From Yponomeuta sedellus (taxonomy: Eukaryota; Arthropoda; Insecta; Lepidoptera; Yponomeutidae): 64,000 nt of DNA. Positions 52,080 through 62,450 of this stretch are shown piece by piece. The stretch spans positions 2,000,577 through 2,064,576 of the forward strand of contig OW203723.1 in the NCBI GenBank assembly GCA_934045075.1. Reading direction: 5' to 3'. The position numbers were made by a program, and so were the translations under genes. Positions within the stretch are counted from its first letter, which is position 1. Each line of letters opens with the position of its first letter. The notes under the pieces were generated by a model, which made no database searches, was not told where the DNA came from, and saw only the letters and a list, made by a program, of their open reading frames with translations.

Positions 52080-52396
52080 CTTGGAGGCCCTCGTGGCCTA
52101 GGCGAACCGAGTTATTGGAATCAATCACTTGAGTTAAGCAACAATAGACGCGGTCAGGTGCAGGACGGGTGACGTCCCGTGGCATTTTTCCGAGCGCCTC
52201 CGAGGTTCGCAAGGCATGTTAAGCGGTTGGTGTCGGTTGTCATGTAATGGCAGTGGTTAAGCCGTGTCAGAGGCCTTGTGGGTGGCTTGATAACTTCTGA
52301 AGGTATGGCCCGCCACCACTGTGTTACAATAGTCCTTGGTGGACTGTGGCCTAACCTTCCTGGAATGCAAGAGACATAAAAGGGTTGATAACGAAT
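52080..52396 (+). mobile_element. 5S-rRNA-derived SINE, copy 12
   Basis: TGGAGGCCCTCGTGGCCTAG, GTTAAGCAACAATAGACGCG, GGACGGGTGACG, then AAGGCATGTTAAGCGGTTGG and the 3' end GACATAAAAGGGTTGATAAC. Several deletions in the second half. Confidence 0.86.
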
Positions 52397-52701
52397 TATG
52401 CCTCTGAACTCATCAGACACTCGAACTCCGAACTTTATCCCTACGTGAACACCATGTTTACAATTTCACATCTCATGGCTTGGAATCACCAATCTGCGAT
52501 CGTCAGGTAATTTTAAATGAAATATATATTTTTTTCTTTATAATTATTCAATTAATGTCTTTGAGAGATGGTCCGTTCCTGCAGTAAAATATTAAAGAAA
52601 TTTGCCACCGCAAACGCTCTTGGATACTTCCTAAAATTGGTACGAAATTGCCTTTTCGACTACCATAACATTTAACGAAAATGTTCCAATTCAACCCCTA
52701 A
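52397..52701. other. Unassigned sequence
   Basis: Nothing recognised. Confidence 0.3.
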
Positions 52702-52828
52702 AAGCGAGGCCACACGGGCGTCGCCGGTGCGTTGCGTCGTCGCAGCGCAATTATCAGTAAAAAGTGTTAATTTGAAATTACACAGCTATTTACTGAAATG
52801 TATTCTTAGAAGAATATATTTAAGTGGT

Positions 52829-53013
52829 TACTTTATTTTTAAAGCACTAACACTTACTAAGGACAATTTTGAAAAACCTATTTAGAGGCTAAAAATTCCA
52901 CCCATGCCGGGATTCGAACCCGCGACCTCTGGCTATCCGTGCCGCGGCCAGAGGGCACGGGTTTGAATCCTGGCATGTGTAGAATTTTTAGCTTCTAAAT
53001 AGGTTTTTTTTAA
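52829..53013. mobile_element. SINE-A inverted unit, perfect 13-bp TSD
   Basis: ATATTTAAGTGGT at 52816-52828 and 53014-53026. A reverse tail and tRNA-like 3' half (GGGATTCGAACCC) switch at CCGTGCCGCGGCCAGAGG to the forward strand (GGGTTTGAATCC, CTTCTAAATAGG). Both borders are SINE 3' ends. Confidence 0.93.
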
Positions 53014-53026
53014 ATATTTAAGTGGT

Positions 53027-53411
53027 ACTTAAAATCTGGAATGGGTTTCAGCTAGACAGCTAGGCAAAGTCCGTATCTTGAACTATTGTTTACTTTTTGT
53101 CAAAACCTTCTTTTAAACGACGCCTGTTTTAGTCGCAGCAATGAGTAAACGTGGACGCGGGGAACTATCAATAAAACCTCTCCTAAATTGTTTGTGAAAA
53201 TCCCAGGATTCAATTCAAGCTAAATCGAGCCAGCAAAGAGCTAACACTCTCTCAGAAAGAGTTGTGAGAGTTGTAATACGTCCATGTCCGTTGAAATAAA
53301 GATATACACAGACATCAATTTCATTAACAACATTCATTGAAATAACACTGTCAGTAAGCCAGCGAAATCAGTCAGTAATACCTGCGCATGACAACGCAAA
53401 ATTACTGTTCA
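53027..53411. other. Interior of MITE-2, unassigned
   Basis: Nothing recognised; CACTCTCTCAGAAAGAGTTGTGAGAG near 53247 is a partial inverted word. Confidence 0.3.
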
Positions 53412-53720
53412 GAGTGCTTAGTGCGAGTTTGACAGATCCAATCGAATAACTTTACTACCGCGTTAATCGAGCATTGAGTAGTGAGTATGAGTAAGTTGAC
53501 CGTTCGAACTGGCAAAACGCTGTCACAGTACAACTCGCACTCGCGATTATTCGTGTTGTTGGCTGGTAAACGTGTTCACTTCTCAACGTAAACCATTACA
53601 ACTCGCACTCAGCAATTTTAATTTCCATACTTGTCGCTAGGTGGCGCTTCCTCGATGCCATAGAAATATGAGTTTACGTTAACGCGATCGAGTAGTTAAA
53701 AAACTCGCACTAAGCACTCA
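53412..53720 (+). mobile_element. MITE-1 copy 4
   Basis: GAGTGCTTAGTGCGAGTTTG to ACTCGCACTAAGCACTCA, complete and close to copy 1, inserted in the right terminal repeat of MITE-2. Confidence 0.88.
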
Positions 53721-53763
53721 GGCGTCGCAACGCACCAGCAGCGCGTCGTGTAGCTTGGCCTTA

Positions 53764-54129
53764 GCTCAAAGGTGACTGATCGAGTGGGACCAAGGCAGAG
53801 GTCCTTCAGTGAAATAATTGAATGAAACAGTTTACACAAAGACCCTCAGAAGGGCGCAGCAAAAATTGATTACCTTACTACCCGGCGGCTACGGGTTAGA
53901 CCGTAATTAAAACCCGTTCGCACTGGATTGTGGAGAATAACACTCCTTTGGTTTCGCAGTCGGCTGAAAATAAACTGGAAGGGATAGAGTTATTTCTAAA
54001 ATGCACAATGGAATACTTGCACAAAAACTGTTCGAATATTATTATAATGGGAAAGGACAAGTTAAAAGATAAATAAACGTGGTTGTTTTTGTTCTCTACG
54101 ACAAATTCTATTTTGTACACGATATACTC
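53764..54129. other. Unassigned sequence
   Basis: Overlapping frames at 53896-54219 (-) and 54083-54391 (+) run into SINE-C and are not genes. Confidence 0.35.
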
Positions 54130-54405
54130 GGGTTCGAATCCCGACTGGAGACAAAAAAAAACCTCAGGTCTTGGATGTTTATATGTTTGTGATGTCGTTG
54201 TTTCTGGTTCCCGCGACACGGGGTATCCTAGTGTGGGGCCAGAAGCAATGTATGTGCCTGTATGTAAATGTTATGTTATGTTAATATTCGTGGCACTAGT
54301 AAGTAGCCCGAAGCGCCTTTACGGTGTAACGGTGCAAACCTCTTTACACCATTTTTATTTCTTTTTCTATCTATCATTTTCAAATATTTAAATTTTGTCA
54401 CAAAT
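54130..54405 (+). mobile_element. SINE-C, copy 1 of a tandem pair
   Basis: B box GGGTTCGAATCCCGACT, then GTCTTGGATGTTTATATGTT, GGTATCCTAGTGTGGGGCCA and the 3' part to AAATTTTGTCACAAAT. Differs from 54486-54761 at a single base (GACTGGAG/GACTAGAG). Confidence 0.88.
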
Positions 54406-54444
54406 ACTCGTGTACAAAATAGTATTGTGTTGTAGAGAGGGCAG

Positions 54445-54761
54445 TAAAACGTAGCAGTATATCTGCCTACCATGCAAGAGGTCCTGGGTTCGAATCCCGA
54501 CTAGAGACAAAAAAAAACCTCAGGTCTTGGATGTTTATATGTTTGTGATGTCGTTGTTTCTGGTTCCCGCGACACGGGGTATCCTAGTGTGGGGCCAGAA
54601 GCAATGTATGTGCCTGTATGTAAATGTTATGTTATGTTAATATTCGTGGCACTAGTAAGTAGCCCGAAGCGCCTTTACGGTGTAACGGTGCAAACCTCTT
54701 TACACCATTTTTATTTCTTTTTCTATCTATCATTTTCAAATATTTAAATTTTGTCACAAAT
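54445..54761 (+). mobile_element. SINE-C, copy 2 with more of the tRNA-like head
   Basis: Head words GTAGCAGTATATCTGCCTAC and ATGCAAGAGGTCCTGGGTTC precede the 276-bp block shared with copy 1. The 80 bp between the two blocks includes CGTGTACAAAATAG, which is the inverted form of CTATTTTGTACACG upstream of copy 1. Confidence 0.88.
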
Positions 54762-54767
54762 TCTTCG

Positions 54768-54866
54768 ATTTCCCTCATTTTTCATCCACTACTACTTTAC
54801 CCTTTGACCAGATCTGACTTTTTTACCTGCTTCTCCGTTTATCCGTTTTTATCCAGTTTTCTGTTA
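54768..54866 (+). repeat. 99-bp dispersed repeat, copy 2
   Basis: Identical to 13598-13696. It follows directly after SINE-C copy 2. Confidence 0.9.
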
Positions 54867-54945
54867 ATATTACTACAAATGTCTACAAATTAAACCACAC
54901 CTGAAGTCGTTCCAGTTTATTATTATTTATGTATATGTGGACTAT

Positions 54946-55088
54946 GATGATGATTGGCCTTTTTTGCATCTACGTAATGAGATGATTTATACGACGCCCA
55001 GTGGTATCCTCACTCACACTAGATGGGTGAAGGGACCACTCCGACGCTGCAGTGCTTCGGGCATAGTTTTATAGATGGTGTAAGCTTG
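54946..55088 (-). mobile_element. SINE-D 3' end with 11-bp TSD
   Basis: ATGTGGACTAT at 54935-54945 and 55089-55099. Reverse complement: CAAGCTTACACCATCTATAA to ATGCAAAAAAGGCCAATCAT, with an ATC tail. 5'-truncated like a LINE. Confidence 0.92.
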
Positions 55089-55099
55089 ATGTGGACTAT

Positions 55100-55491
55100 A
55101 TGCTCGTGATAATTAAATTTAATTTTCCATTTTATAATTTTTTATGTGATGTTTTAATTTTATTAATTCTGTATATTATTACGTTTTGTTAGTGTTTATC
55201 ACTTCAGACACAATACATGCCGTACCACGACCGCTTCTTCAGCTTTGCTGAACTATGAAAATGTGAGGCTAGTAAAATAAATAATTCTCCCACATCAGCA
55301 GTACGATGAACTATTGCCATTTTATACTACGTGGGAGGTTTTCGAGTGAAATGCGTTTGAAGTCTGATTTTAAGGGCTTCCCCAGCCAGTGCTTTGTGCA
55401 AATTTCTAAGTTCAATGCTTTATTTGAGACCATCGCTCTGCGAACAACACCGCTCCAGTCGATTTTACGGTTCTGACATTTGAATGAGATT
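55100..55491. other. Unassigned sequence
   Basis: No recognised feature; the 68-codon minus frame at 55311-55517 is unsupported. Confidence 0.35.
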
Positions 55492-55502
55492 GAATGAATT
55501 AT

Positions 55503-55880
55503 AGATGAAAGAAGCACTCGTGGCCTAGTCGAACCGAGTCATTGGAATCAATCACTCGAGTTAAGCAACAACAGGCGCGGTCAGGTGCTGAATGGGTGAC
55601 CGTCCCCGCTAGTGGTAGTTTTCCGATCGCTTCCGTGCTTCGTAAGGCACGTTAAGCCGTGGGTGTCGGTTGTCATGTAATGGCAGTCGTTAAGCCATGT
55701 CAGAGGCCTTATGTGCGGCTTGAAAACTTCTGACAGTAAGACCAGCCACTAGCCTCAATCCTCCACCTACCCGGACTTGGCCCCAGTGGTGGAGTATGGC
55801 CTGACCTTCCTGCGATACAGGAAGAGACCCGTGCCCAGCAGTGGGGACATACAAGGGTTGATAACGATAACGATGACAAC
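55503..55880 (+). mobile_element. 5S-rRNA-derived SINE with probable TSD
   Basis: GAATGAATTAT (55492-55502) and GAATGAACTAT (55881-55891). AAGCACTCGTGGC, GAGTTAAGCAACAACAGGCG, GAATGGGTGACCG, AAGGCACGTTAAGCCGTGGG and the 3' end GACATACAAGGGTTGATAAC with GATAACGA repeats. Confidence 0.88.
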
Positions 55881-55891
55881 GAATGAACTAT

Positions 55892-56212
55892 TGTGTGTTT
55901 TGGTAACTAACGATTTCTCTATCCTATCTTATTCTATTGTGATGTTGTAAAACTTTTAATAAATAATAAAACTGGAACAACTCCAACTTTGTGCTTTATT
56001 TATAGTGTGTTTTATTTATGACTAGCTGACCCAGCGAATTTCGTACCGCCTAACAGTCGATTCCTTAATATTTTTTTTAATTTTTTTTTCAACGTAAGAA
56101 CCATCCTCGTACTTCAAGGAGTATTCTAAAAAAAATATTTGCAAAATCGGTTCAGCTGCTTTCGAGATTTGCGCTTACCAACACGTTCAGTGATTCATTT
56201 TTATATTATAGA
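55892..56212 (+). repeat. LINE 3'-like repeat (GACTAGCTGACCC type) after a spacer
   Basis: From 56022, ACTAGCTGACCCAGCGAATT, GATTTGCGCTTACCAACACG to TTTATATTATAGACTAG. It shares its 3' end with repeat G (48905-48960), and its left end is of the widespread GCTGACCC(A/G)GC type. Confidence 0.6.
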
Positions 56213-57404
56213 CTAGGGGGCGAGCCCCCTGCGCGCTTACGCGCGCCAACCCCCAGCCGCTCCGAGCTGCGCTCTCCGCGGCGCTCGGCCTAGGGCCTCG
56301 CTAGACACTTATTGTAGTGAATTGTTGCATGGGAACATGTATGGTCTCGGCCTTCGGCCTCGGCCTGGACGGAGCTCGGCCTTCGGCCTCGCCGCGGCGG
56401 GGTTCCTCGTGCCCGCTCCGCGGAGTCTCTTTTTGCTCTTGCGCTGGTACTTGTGCGCCATAAACTGAACGGTCTCGGCCTTCGGCCTCGGCCTGGACGG
56501 AGCTCGGCCTTCGGCCTCGCCGCGGCGGGGTTCCTCGTGCCCGCTCCGCGGAGCTCGGCCTCCGGCCTCGCGAGTTTGTCTCTTTTTGCTCTTGCGCTGG
56601 AACTCGTGCGCCGTAACCTGAACGGTCTCGGCCTTCGGCCTCGGCCTTGACGGAGCTCGGCCTTCGGCCTCGCCGCGGCGGGGTTTCTAGTGCCCGCTCC
56701 GCGGAGCTCGGCCTGCGGCCTCGCAAGTTTGTCCCTTTTTGCTCTTGCGCTGGTACTTGTGCGCCGCAATTTGAATGGTCTCGGCCTTCGGCCTCGGCCT
56801 AAACGGAGCTCGGCCTTCGGCCTCGCCACGGCAGAACTTTTTATGCCCGCTTCGCGAATCTTGGCCTCCGGCCTCGCAAGTTTGTCTCATTTCTCTATTG
56901 AAAAGTCAATTTTAGTACTAAATCTCCATACAAAAATTTGTCATTTTCAATCATCAATATCTCGGCCGCCATCTTGAAATTCCAAGATGTCGGATTTTTC
57001 TCATATACCTGGGTCTTTTAACAACGCGATGCCGTTTACGGCATATCTCCAGCATATGCCCAGTTGGCTGCCGACTTTTTTGCGCAAAGGTCGATTTTTC
57101 GGTCGGCTATATCTGCGCCGCCATTTTGAATTTCGAACAACCAAAATTTTTTTTTTCAATCGGATCACTATATCACCATTCTATCAAAATTTCATCCAAA
57201 TCGGCCGGTAAACTACAGAGTTAGCACCTTCGCGTAGTGGAACGCGTTCGAAATTCAAAAATCGGCTTCATAGGATGGCTATAATTCATACATTTCCTAC
57301 AACTTTCTCATACATCATTTTCGTCCAAATCTTACCGTTTCCGAGAAAACGTATGGATGAATAGATCAGTGAGTATACCGGATTGTAGCTTTATATATAT
57401 ATAA
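56213..57404. repeat. GC-rich 1.2-kb unit, copy 1, with 153-bp minisatellite
   Basis: Starts CTAGGGGGCGAGCCCCCTGC and CGCGCTTACGCGCG, two short hairpins. Four repeats follow, marked by GGTCTCGGCCTTCGGCCTCG at 56343, 56471, 56624 and 56777, rich in GGCCTTCGGCC palindromes. A non-GC-rich 3' half (AATATCTCGGCCGCCATCTT to GTAGCTTTATATATATAT) completes it. Long arginine/proline-rich frames arise from composition only. Confidence 0.9.
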
Positions 57405-58622
57405 CTAGGGGGCGAGCCCCCTGCGCGCTTACGCGCGCCAACCCCCAGCCGCTCCGAGCTCCGCTCTCCGCGGCGCTCGGCCTAGGGCCTCGCTAGACAC
57501 TTATTGTAGTGAATTGTTGCATGGGAACATGTATGGTCTCGGCCTTCGGCCTCGGCCTGGACGGAGCTCGGCCTTCGGCCTCGCCGCGGCGGGGTTCCTC
57601 GTGCCCGCTCCGCGGAGCTCGGCCTCCGGCCTCGCAAGTTTGTCCCTCTTTGCTCTTGCGCTGGTACTTATGCACCGTAAATTAAACGGTCTCGGCCTTC
57701 GGCCTCGGCCTGGACGGAGCTCGGCCTTCGGCCTCGCCGCGGCGGGGTTCCTCGTGCCCGCTTCGCGGAGCTCGGCCTCCGGCCTCGCAAGTTTGTCCCA
57801 TTTTGCTTTTGCGCTGGTACTTGTGCGCCGTAACCTGAATGGTCTCGGCCTTCGGCCTCGGCCTAAACGGAGCTCGGCCTTCGGCCTCGCCGCGGCGGAG
57901 TTCCTCGTGCCCGCTCCGCGGAGCTCGGCCTCCGGCCTCGCAAGTTTGTCCCTTTTTGCTTTTGCGCTGGTACTTAAGCGCTATAACTTGAATCGTCTCG
58001 GCCTTCGGCCTAGGCCTAAACGGAGCTCGGCCTTCGGCCTCGCCGCGGCAGAACTTTTTGTGCCCGCTTCGCGGAGCTCGGCCTCCGGCCTCGCAAGTTT
58101 GTCCCATTTCTCTGTTGAAAAGTCAATTTTAGTACTAAATCTCCATACAAAAATTTGTCATTTTCAATCATCAATATCTCGGCCGCCATCTTGAAATTCC
58201 AAGATGTCGGATTTTTCTCATATACCTGGGTCCTTTGGCAACGCGATGCCGTTTACGGCATATCTCCAGCATATGCCCAGTTGGCTGCCGACTTTTTTGC
58301 GCAAAGGTCGATTTTTCGGTCGGCTATATCTGTGCCGCCATTTTGAATTTCGAACAACCAAAATTTTTTTTTTCAATCGGATCACTATATCACCATTCTA
58401 TCAAAATTTCATCCAAATCGGTCGGTAAACGACAGAGTTAGCACCTTCGCGTAGTGGAACGCGTTCGAAATTCAAAAATCGGCTTCATAGGATGGCTGTA
58501 ATTCATACATTTCCTACAACTTTCTCATACATCATTTTCGTCCAAATCTTACCGTTTCGGAGAAAACGTATGGATGAATAGATCAGTGAGTATATCGCAT
58601 TGTAGCTTTATATATATATAAT
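57405..58622. repeat. GC-rich 1.2-kb unit, copy 2 (direct repeat)
   Basis: Begins CTAGGGGGCGAGCCCCCTGC immediately after copy 1. Minisatellite units start at 57535, 57688, 57841 and 57994, all 153 bp apart. The 3' half matches copy 1 nearly base for base. Copy 2 is 1218 bp against 1192 in copy 1 because copy 1 lost about 25 bp in its first minisatellite unit. Confidence 0.92.
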
Positions 58623-58738
58623 AAGAGCTGAAAACTGGATAAAAAAACAGAATAAGCAGGCAAAAAATAGTCAGGCCTAGTCAAATTGTGAAGTAGTAAT
58701 GGTAACAACGAGGGAAATCTCAAAAATTGGGGACATAA
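58623..58738 (-). repeat. Diverged copy of the 99-bp repeat
   Basis: AGCTGAAAACTGGATAAAAA, AGCAGGCAAAAAATAGTCAG and AACGAGGGAAATCT are the reverse of the block at 13598 with many substitutions. Confidence 0.6.
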
Positions 58739-58745
58739 TTTTAAA

Positions 58746-59328
58746 AACCTATTTAGGGGCTAAAAATTCCACCCATGCCAGGATTCGAACCCGCGACCTC
58801 TGGCTTCCCGTGGCAGCACTCTATCCCACTGAGCTAATAGATGACTCACCGGCATCAGTGAAATTTCGAACCTCTTTACACTATTCTCTGTATTACGTAC
58901 AGGCAGCGACATCTGGCTGAAGTAGATTGCATCACTTACAGCCCCGACCACCTACTTTGCAGTTAGGTTTTTACATCGGAATGATATCGCTGTACCCACA
59001 TGATTATACTATTTTATTTTTAATGCACTAACCCGAGCTAAGGACAATTTTTAAAAACGTATTTGGGGGCTAAAAATTCCACCCATGCCGGGATTCGAAC
59101 CCGCGACCTCTGGCTACCCGTGCCAGCACTCTATTCAACTGAGCTAAAGGACGACTCACCGACATCAGTGAAATTTCGAACCTCTTTACACTATTCTTTG
59201 TATTACGTACAGTCAGCGACATCTGGCTGAAGTAGATTGCATCACTAGCAGCCCCAAGTACCTACTTCGCAGTTAGGTTTTTACATCGGAATGATATCGC
59301 TGTACCCACATGATAACATGATGATGAT
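58746..59328 (-). mobile_element. SINE-A head-to-tail dimer with TSD
   Basis: GACATAATTTTAAA (58732-58745) and GACATGATTTTAAA (59329-59342), one mismatch. Two complete reverse units lie in tandem with a period of about 309 bp (AATTCCACCCATGCC at 58766 and 59076), joined by CACATGATTATACTATTTTA and TTTTAATGCACTAACCCGAG. A dimeric transcript must have been the source. Confidence 0.9.
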
Positions 59329-59342
59329 GACATGATTTTAAA

Positions 59343-59592
59343 TTTTTGAAAATGACAGACATAGTTAAAGAAATATATATAATAAATTTAATTATGTTGA
59401 ATGTAGTTTGCTCCATATGTACGTACGTCTGAAGTAAATATATTTAATTTGAAATTAATTAAAAGAAGTTTTTACAGTACCAATCAGCAGCGGTCATGCA
59501 AAAACAAAATTGTAACATCGCACAGATTTCGTTTACTACAGAACACCTAATTTTGTGCTTTTTTTTATCAATTATGTATGCATTAAAGTTAT
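59343..59592. other. Spacer
   Basis: AT-rich, nothing recognised. Confidence 0.3.
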
Positions 59593-59946
59593 AAAAACCT
59601 ATTTAGAGGCTAAAAATTCCACGCATGCCGGATTTCGAATCTGTGACCTCTGGCTATCCGTGCCAGCGCTCTTTCCAACTTAGCTAATTGGCGACTCACC
59701 GGCATCAGTGAAATTTCGAACCTCTTTACAATATTCTCTGTATTACGTACAAGCTGCGACATCTGGCTGAAGTAATTTGCATCACTTGCAGCCCCGAGTA
59801 CCTTTGCAGTTAGGTTTTTACATGGGAATGATATCGCTGTACCCACATGATTATACTCTTTCTAATGCACTAACCCGTGCGAAGGACAGCCTCTAAATAG
59901 GTTTTTAAAATTGTCCGTAGCACGGTTTAGAGCATTAAAAAGAGTA
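59593..59946. mobile_element. SINE-A reverse unit joined to a forward tail
   Basis: A reverse unit (CCTATTTAGAGGC to CGCTGTACCCACATGATTAT), reversed tail TAATGCACTAACCCGTGCGA, then forward CCTCTAAATAGGTTTTTAAA to TTTAGAGCATTAAAAAGAGT. Flanks ATGCATTAAAGTTA and ATGCAATAAAGTAA may be a decayed TSD. Confidence 0.82.
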
Positions 59947-59959
59947 TAATGCAATAAAG

Positions 59960-60394
59960 TAACGTAAAGTATTAACATCAGAAAAACTGTTTACGATTTG
60001 GAATTTGACAATCTTTGGTCTTACACAAAAAAAAACTCTTCCTACGGAACCCTGCACGGCGCGTAGCACGACATGCACTTGGCGGGTTTCCATCTCAAAG
60101 CATTCACACTAAAGTTTTCAGTCGCTTTTCACTTTTCCTTGCCTGCTCAAACAAGACAGGGGCATCTCGGTGCAAGACGAGTCTGGAAGTGTTTGTAGTT
60201 ACATCGTTACTGAGTGCACGTCTTGCCGATTTCCGAAGTACTTTCGCGCCTTTGTAAGGAGCAAAACGGCGTTTTGACATGGCTTTTAGGAGTTTTGTAG
60301 GAAAAATAACATGACAAGCGGGAAGAGATATGAATGTTGACATATCTCTGACTTGAAATTTTTTAATAAAAATTTAAAACGATAGGATTCGTGT
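59960..60394. other. Unassigned sequence with two overlapping small frames
   Basis: Frames at 60015-60257 (+) and 60104-60343 (-) overlap antisense. CCTACGGAACCCTGCACGGC resembles a LINE-tail phrase. No domain recognised in either frame. Confidence 0.35.
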
Positions 60395-60712
60395 CTCGAT
60401 ATCAACCCTTGTATGTCCCACTGCTGGGGCACGGATCTCTTCCTGCATAGTAGGAAGCTTAGGTCGTGCTCCACTATGGTGGCCAAGTCAGGGTTGGTGG
60501 AGGATTGTAAAACAGTGGCGGGCCTTACTGTCATAAGTTTTCAAGCCGCCCATAGGGCCTCTGATATTATTATTGCTTAATGACTTAATTAACTGCCCGG
60601 GAGCGCTCGGAAAAATGCCGCTAGCGGTAATCACGGGACGGTGACACATCCTGCACCTAACAGCGCTTGTTATGGGTTAATTTACTTGGATCGCGGACTC
60701 GGTCCGAGCGTA
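60395..60712 (-). mobile_element. 5S-rRNA-derived SINE, copy 14
   Basis: ATATCAACCCTTGTATGTCC to CGGTGACACATCCTGCACCT and CAGCGCTTGTTATGGGTTAA. Internal deletion around AATTAACTGCCCGGGAGCGC. Confidence 0.84.
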
Positions 60713-60769
60713 CTAAGACCGTGAAAACCTGACAATAAACAAGACAGATAAATAATTTAAACGAATAAG

Positions 60770-60975
60770 AGCTTTATTTAGGTATTTTTAGTGTGTAAAG
60801 TACACTTTTTACCGAAAGGGCTTCTCAACATAAAATATTATTTACGAGTACAATTGTGACAATGATGTCTCGAAGCCAGTATTATTTGCATGAGGGCTTA
60901 AAAAGACTAAGTTTAGAGTTTGTATGTCCATTGTTTCTTCAAAATGATCTAGATTTTGAAATGGACACTTAATTT
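60770..60975 (+). pseudogene. Jockey-type LINE C-terminus and 3'UTR
   Basis: TGTGTAAAGTACACTTTTTA gives VKYTF..KGFST-like residues, then DNDVSK, aligned with 2090-2180. The 3'UTR TTTTGAAATGGACACTTAAT corresponds to 9926. Interrupted by SINE-A. Confidence 0.7.
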
Positions 60976-61266
60976 GACTTATACTATTTTTATTTTTAAT
61001 GCACTAACCCGTGCTAAGGACAATTTTAAAAACCTATTTAGAGAAGTAGATTGCATCACTTACACCCCCGACTACCTACTTTGCAGTTAGGTTTTGACAT
61101 CGGAATGACATCGCTGTATTCACATGATTATACTATTTTTATTTTTAATGCACTAACCCGTGCTAAGGACAATTTTAAAAACCTATTTAGAGGCTAAAAA
61201 CGTAATACAGAGAATAGTGTAAAGAGGTTCGAAATTTCACTGATGCCGGTGAGTCGCCTATTAGCT
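60976..61266. mobile_element. SINE-A rearranged copy
   Basis: Reversed tail (60985-61040), reversed head fragment lacking the tRNA-like part (AAGTAGATTGCATCACTTAC), a second reversed tail, then a forward head up to TTAGCTCAGTTG, where it stops. The element contains inverted and direct pieces but no full cloverleaf. Confidence 0.8.
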
Positions 61267-61600
61267 CAGTTGCACTTAAGCACTGGTGCCCATGCTGCCG
61301 GTATATTCCAACCACGATCTCTTTTGAAATTTGGATGCCGGCGGATCTCTATTGCCTCGCGTATCATTCTAGGAACTATTTTGATTCTATTTTGGAACGT
61401 AACTTCATAGTTAACTTTTGTAATTTTTGCCGAGGGTAGTAAACTAACAGTTAATGCTTTCAAAAAGACGCCTACCACCTCAGTCATTCGCGACCACGGC
61501 ACCTGTAAAAGTGCTGAAACGTTGGAAAATTGCAAAAATGTAATAAACGAGCATAAATATAGAAACAGTTTTAATAAATCTAGTGCTCGTGTTAACTTTA
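61267..61600 (-). pseudogene. Penelope-like C-terminal fragment
   Basis: The minus strand reads VTFQNRIKIVPRMIREAIEI, RRHPNFKRDRGWNIPAAWAP. The REAIEI...N...RD.GW...AW.P signature is what I associate with the end of GIY-YIG-bearing Penelope-like proteins. The GIY-YIG core is not present. The non-coding part beyond matches 19970-20095. Assignment is from remembered family motifs only. Confidence 0.55.
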
Positions 61601-61614
61601 GAAAATAAATAATG

Positions 61615-61745
61615 TTGCGACAATGTTGCGACAGAGAAAGATAATGTTCGTTCAAACGCTTCTTAAACATACCAACAGTGGGACTAGCACATAAATTCCG
61701 CAGCCTGACAGTGGACCGTGAAGGAGTCACCGTAAGCTTCAATAT
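61615..61745 (-). pseudogene. LINE C-terminal scrap
   Basis: Minus-strand SRSTVRLRNLCASPTVGMFK, KRLNEHYLSLSQH resembles the final 30 residues of Jockey/R1-group polyproteins (R..TV.LWN.L....S...FK.RL..H). In frame with the Penelope-like part only by chance. Confidence 0.5.
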
Positions 61746-61938
61746 TACTTATTAAAAAACTCTACAAAAGATCTTATTTCAGCAGAAATTTTTATTTTAA
61801 ATACTGTCTTATTTAAGATATTTACAGTTGCAAATATTTAAACTCTCTCAGAATATCTGCGATACAGGATCTCCTGGTGCAGGGCTTGCTGTTAAATATC
61901 TGGCAAAAATGGTAAATAATAGTAGATTATGCATTAAG
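61746..61938. other. Spacer
   Basis: Nothing recognised. Confidence 0.3.
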
Positions 61939-62100
61939 GGAATAAAACCATGTATTACGTCATGGGCGGTATATTGAACCCTGAGCGGAGCGAAGGACTC
62001 CGAGTTAAATTATAACTCCTGAGCGAAGCGAGGGAGTTATGTAGAGTCCTGAGTGAAGCCAGGGGTTCATACCGCCCGAGACTAAGACATGTTTTATTCC
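61939..62100. mobile_element. MITE-4, 162-bp near-palindrome
   Basis: GGAATAAAACCATGTATTAC, GGGCGGTATATTGAACCC at the left faces GGGTTCATACCGCCC, ACATGTTTTATTCC at the right. The centre has two GAGCGAAGCGAGG-type words. Superfamily unknown; no TSD seen. Confidence 0.75.
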
Positions 62101-62450
62101 AGAGGTGAATACTCTACTTTTCACACCATCTGGGAGACAATAAAATTTTTCTTTTTTTTATTGGTGTTTCGCGCGGTCACACGACACAGTAGTTCAGAAA
62201 AAAAAGAAAAAAGGGGTGAGTCTCGAACAACAATTCGAATTTCGAATTGCAATGCGGGGCTTCTTCATAGTTTTCATGCGAATTTTGACATTCTAAATTC
62301 AAATCACTTTATTCCCTAGGGAAATTCTTCATTATTATTGCCCTCGAGAGACAAGGCTATGCTTTACGATGATATTTGACGGTACGTAATAAGGCATTGT
62401 CGAGCAGGAGGTGTGAAAAAACAATTTTGCTGCTTTGTACCGACAACAAC
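62101..62450. other. Unassigned sequence
   Basis: The 76-codon frame at 62089-62319 has no recognised domain. Nothing else. Confidence 0.35.

Larger units (their letters stand above)
52702..53763. mobile_element. MITE-2, inverted-repeat element with two nested insertions
   Basis: The left end GAGGCCACACGGGCGTCGCC, GGTGCGTTGCG and the right end CGTCGCAACGCACCAGCAGC, GCGTCGTGTAGCTTGGCC are imperfect inverted repeats of about 40 bp. SINE-A (52829) and MITE-1 (53412) lie inside. hAT-type MITEs often have such GGCCACACG ends, but I see no clear TSD. Confidence 0.5.

Noticed and set aside
56290..56829. Arginine/proline-rich protein of 179 residues (and 226 residues at 57514-58194)
   Set aside because: Open frames exist on both strands and in several phases because of GC-rich minisatellite composition; the repeats are not conserved in a coding-like way.
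60015..60343. Overlapping antisense gene pair
   Set aside because: No domain or codon evidence on either strand, and the region carries repeat-like phrases.
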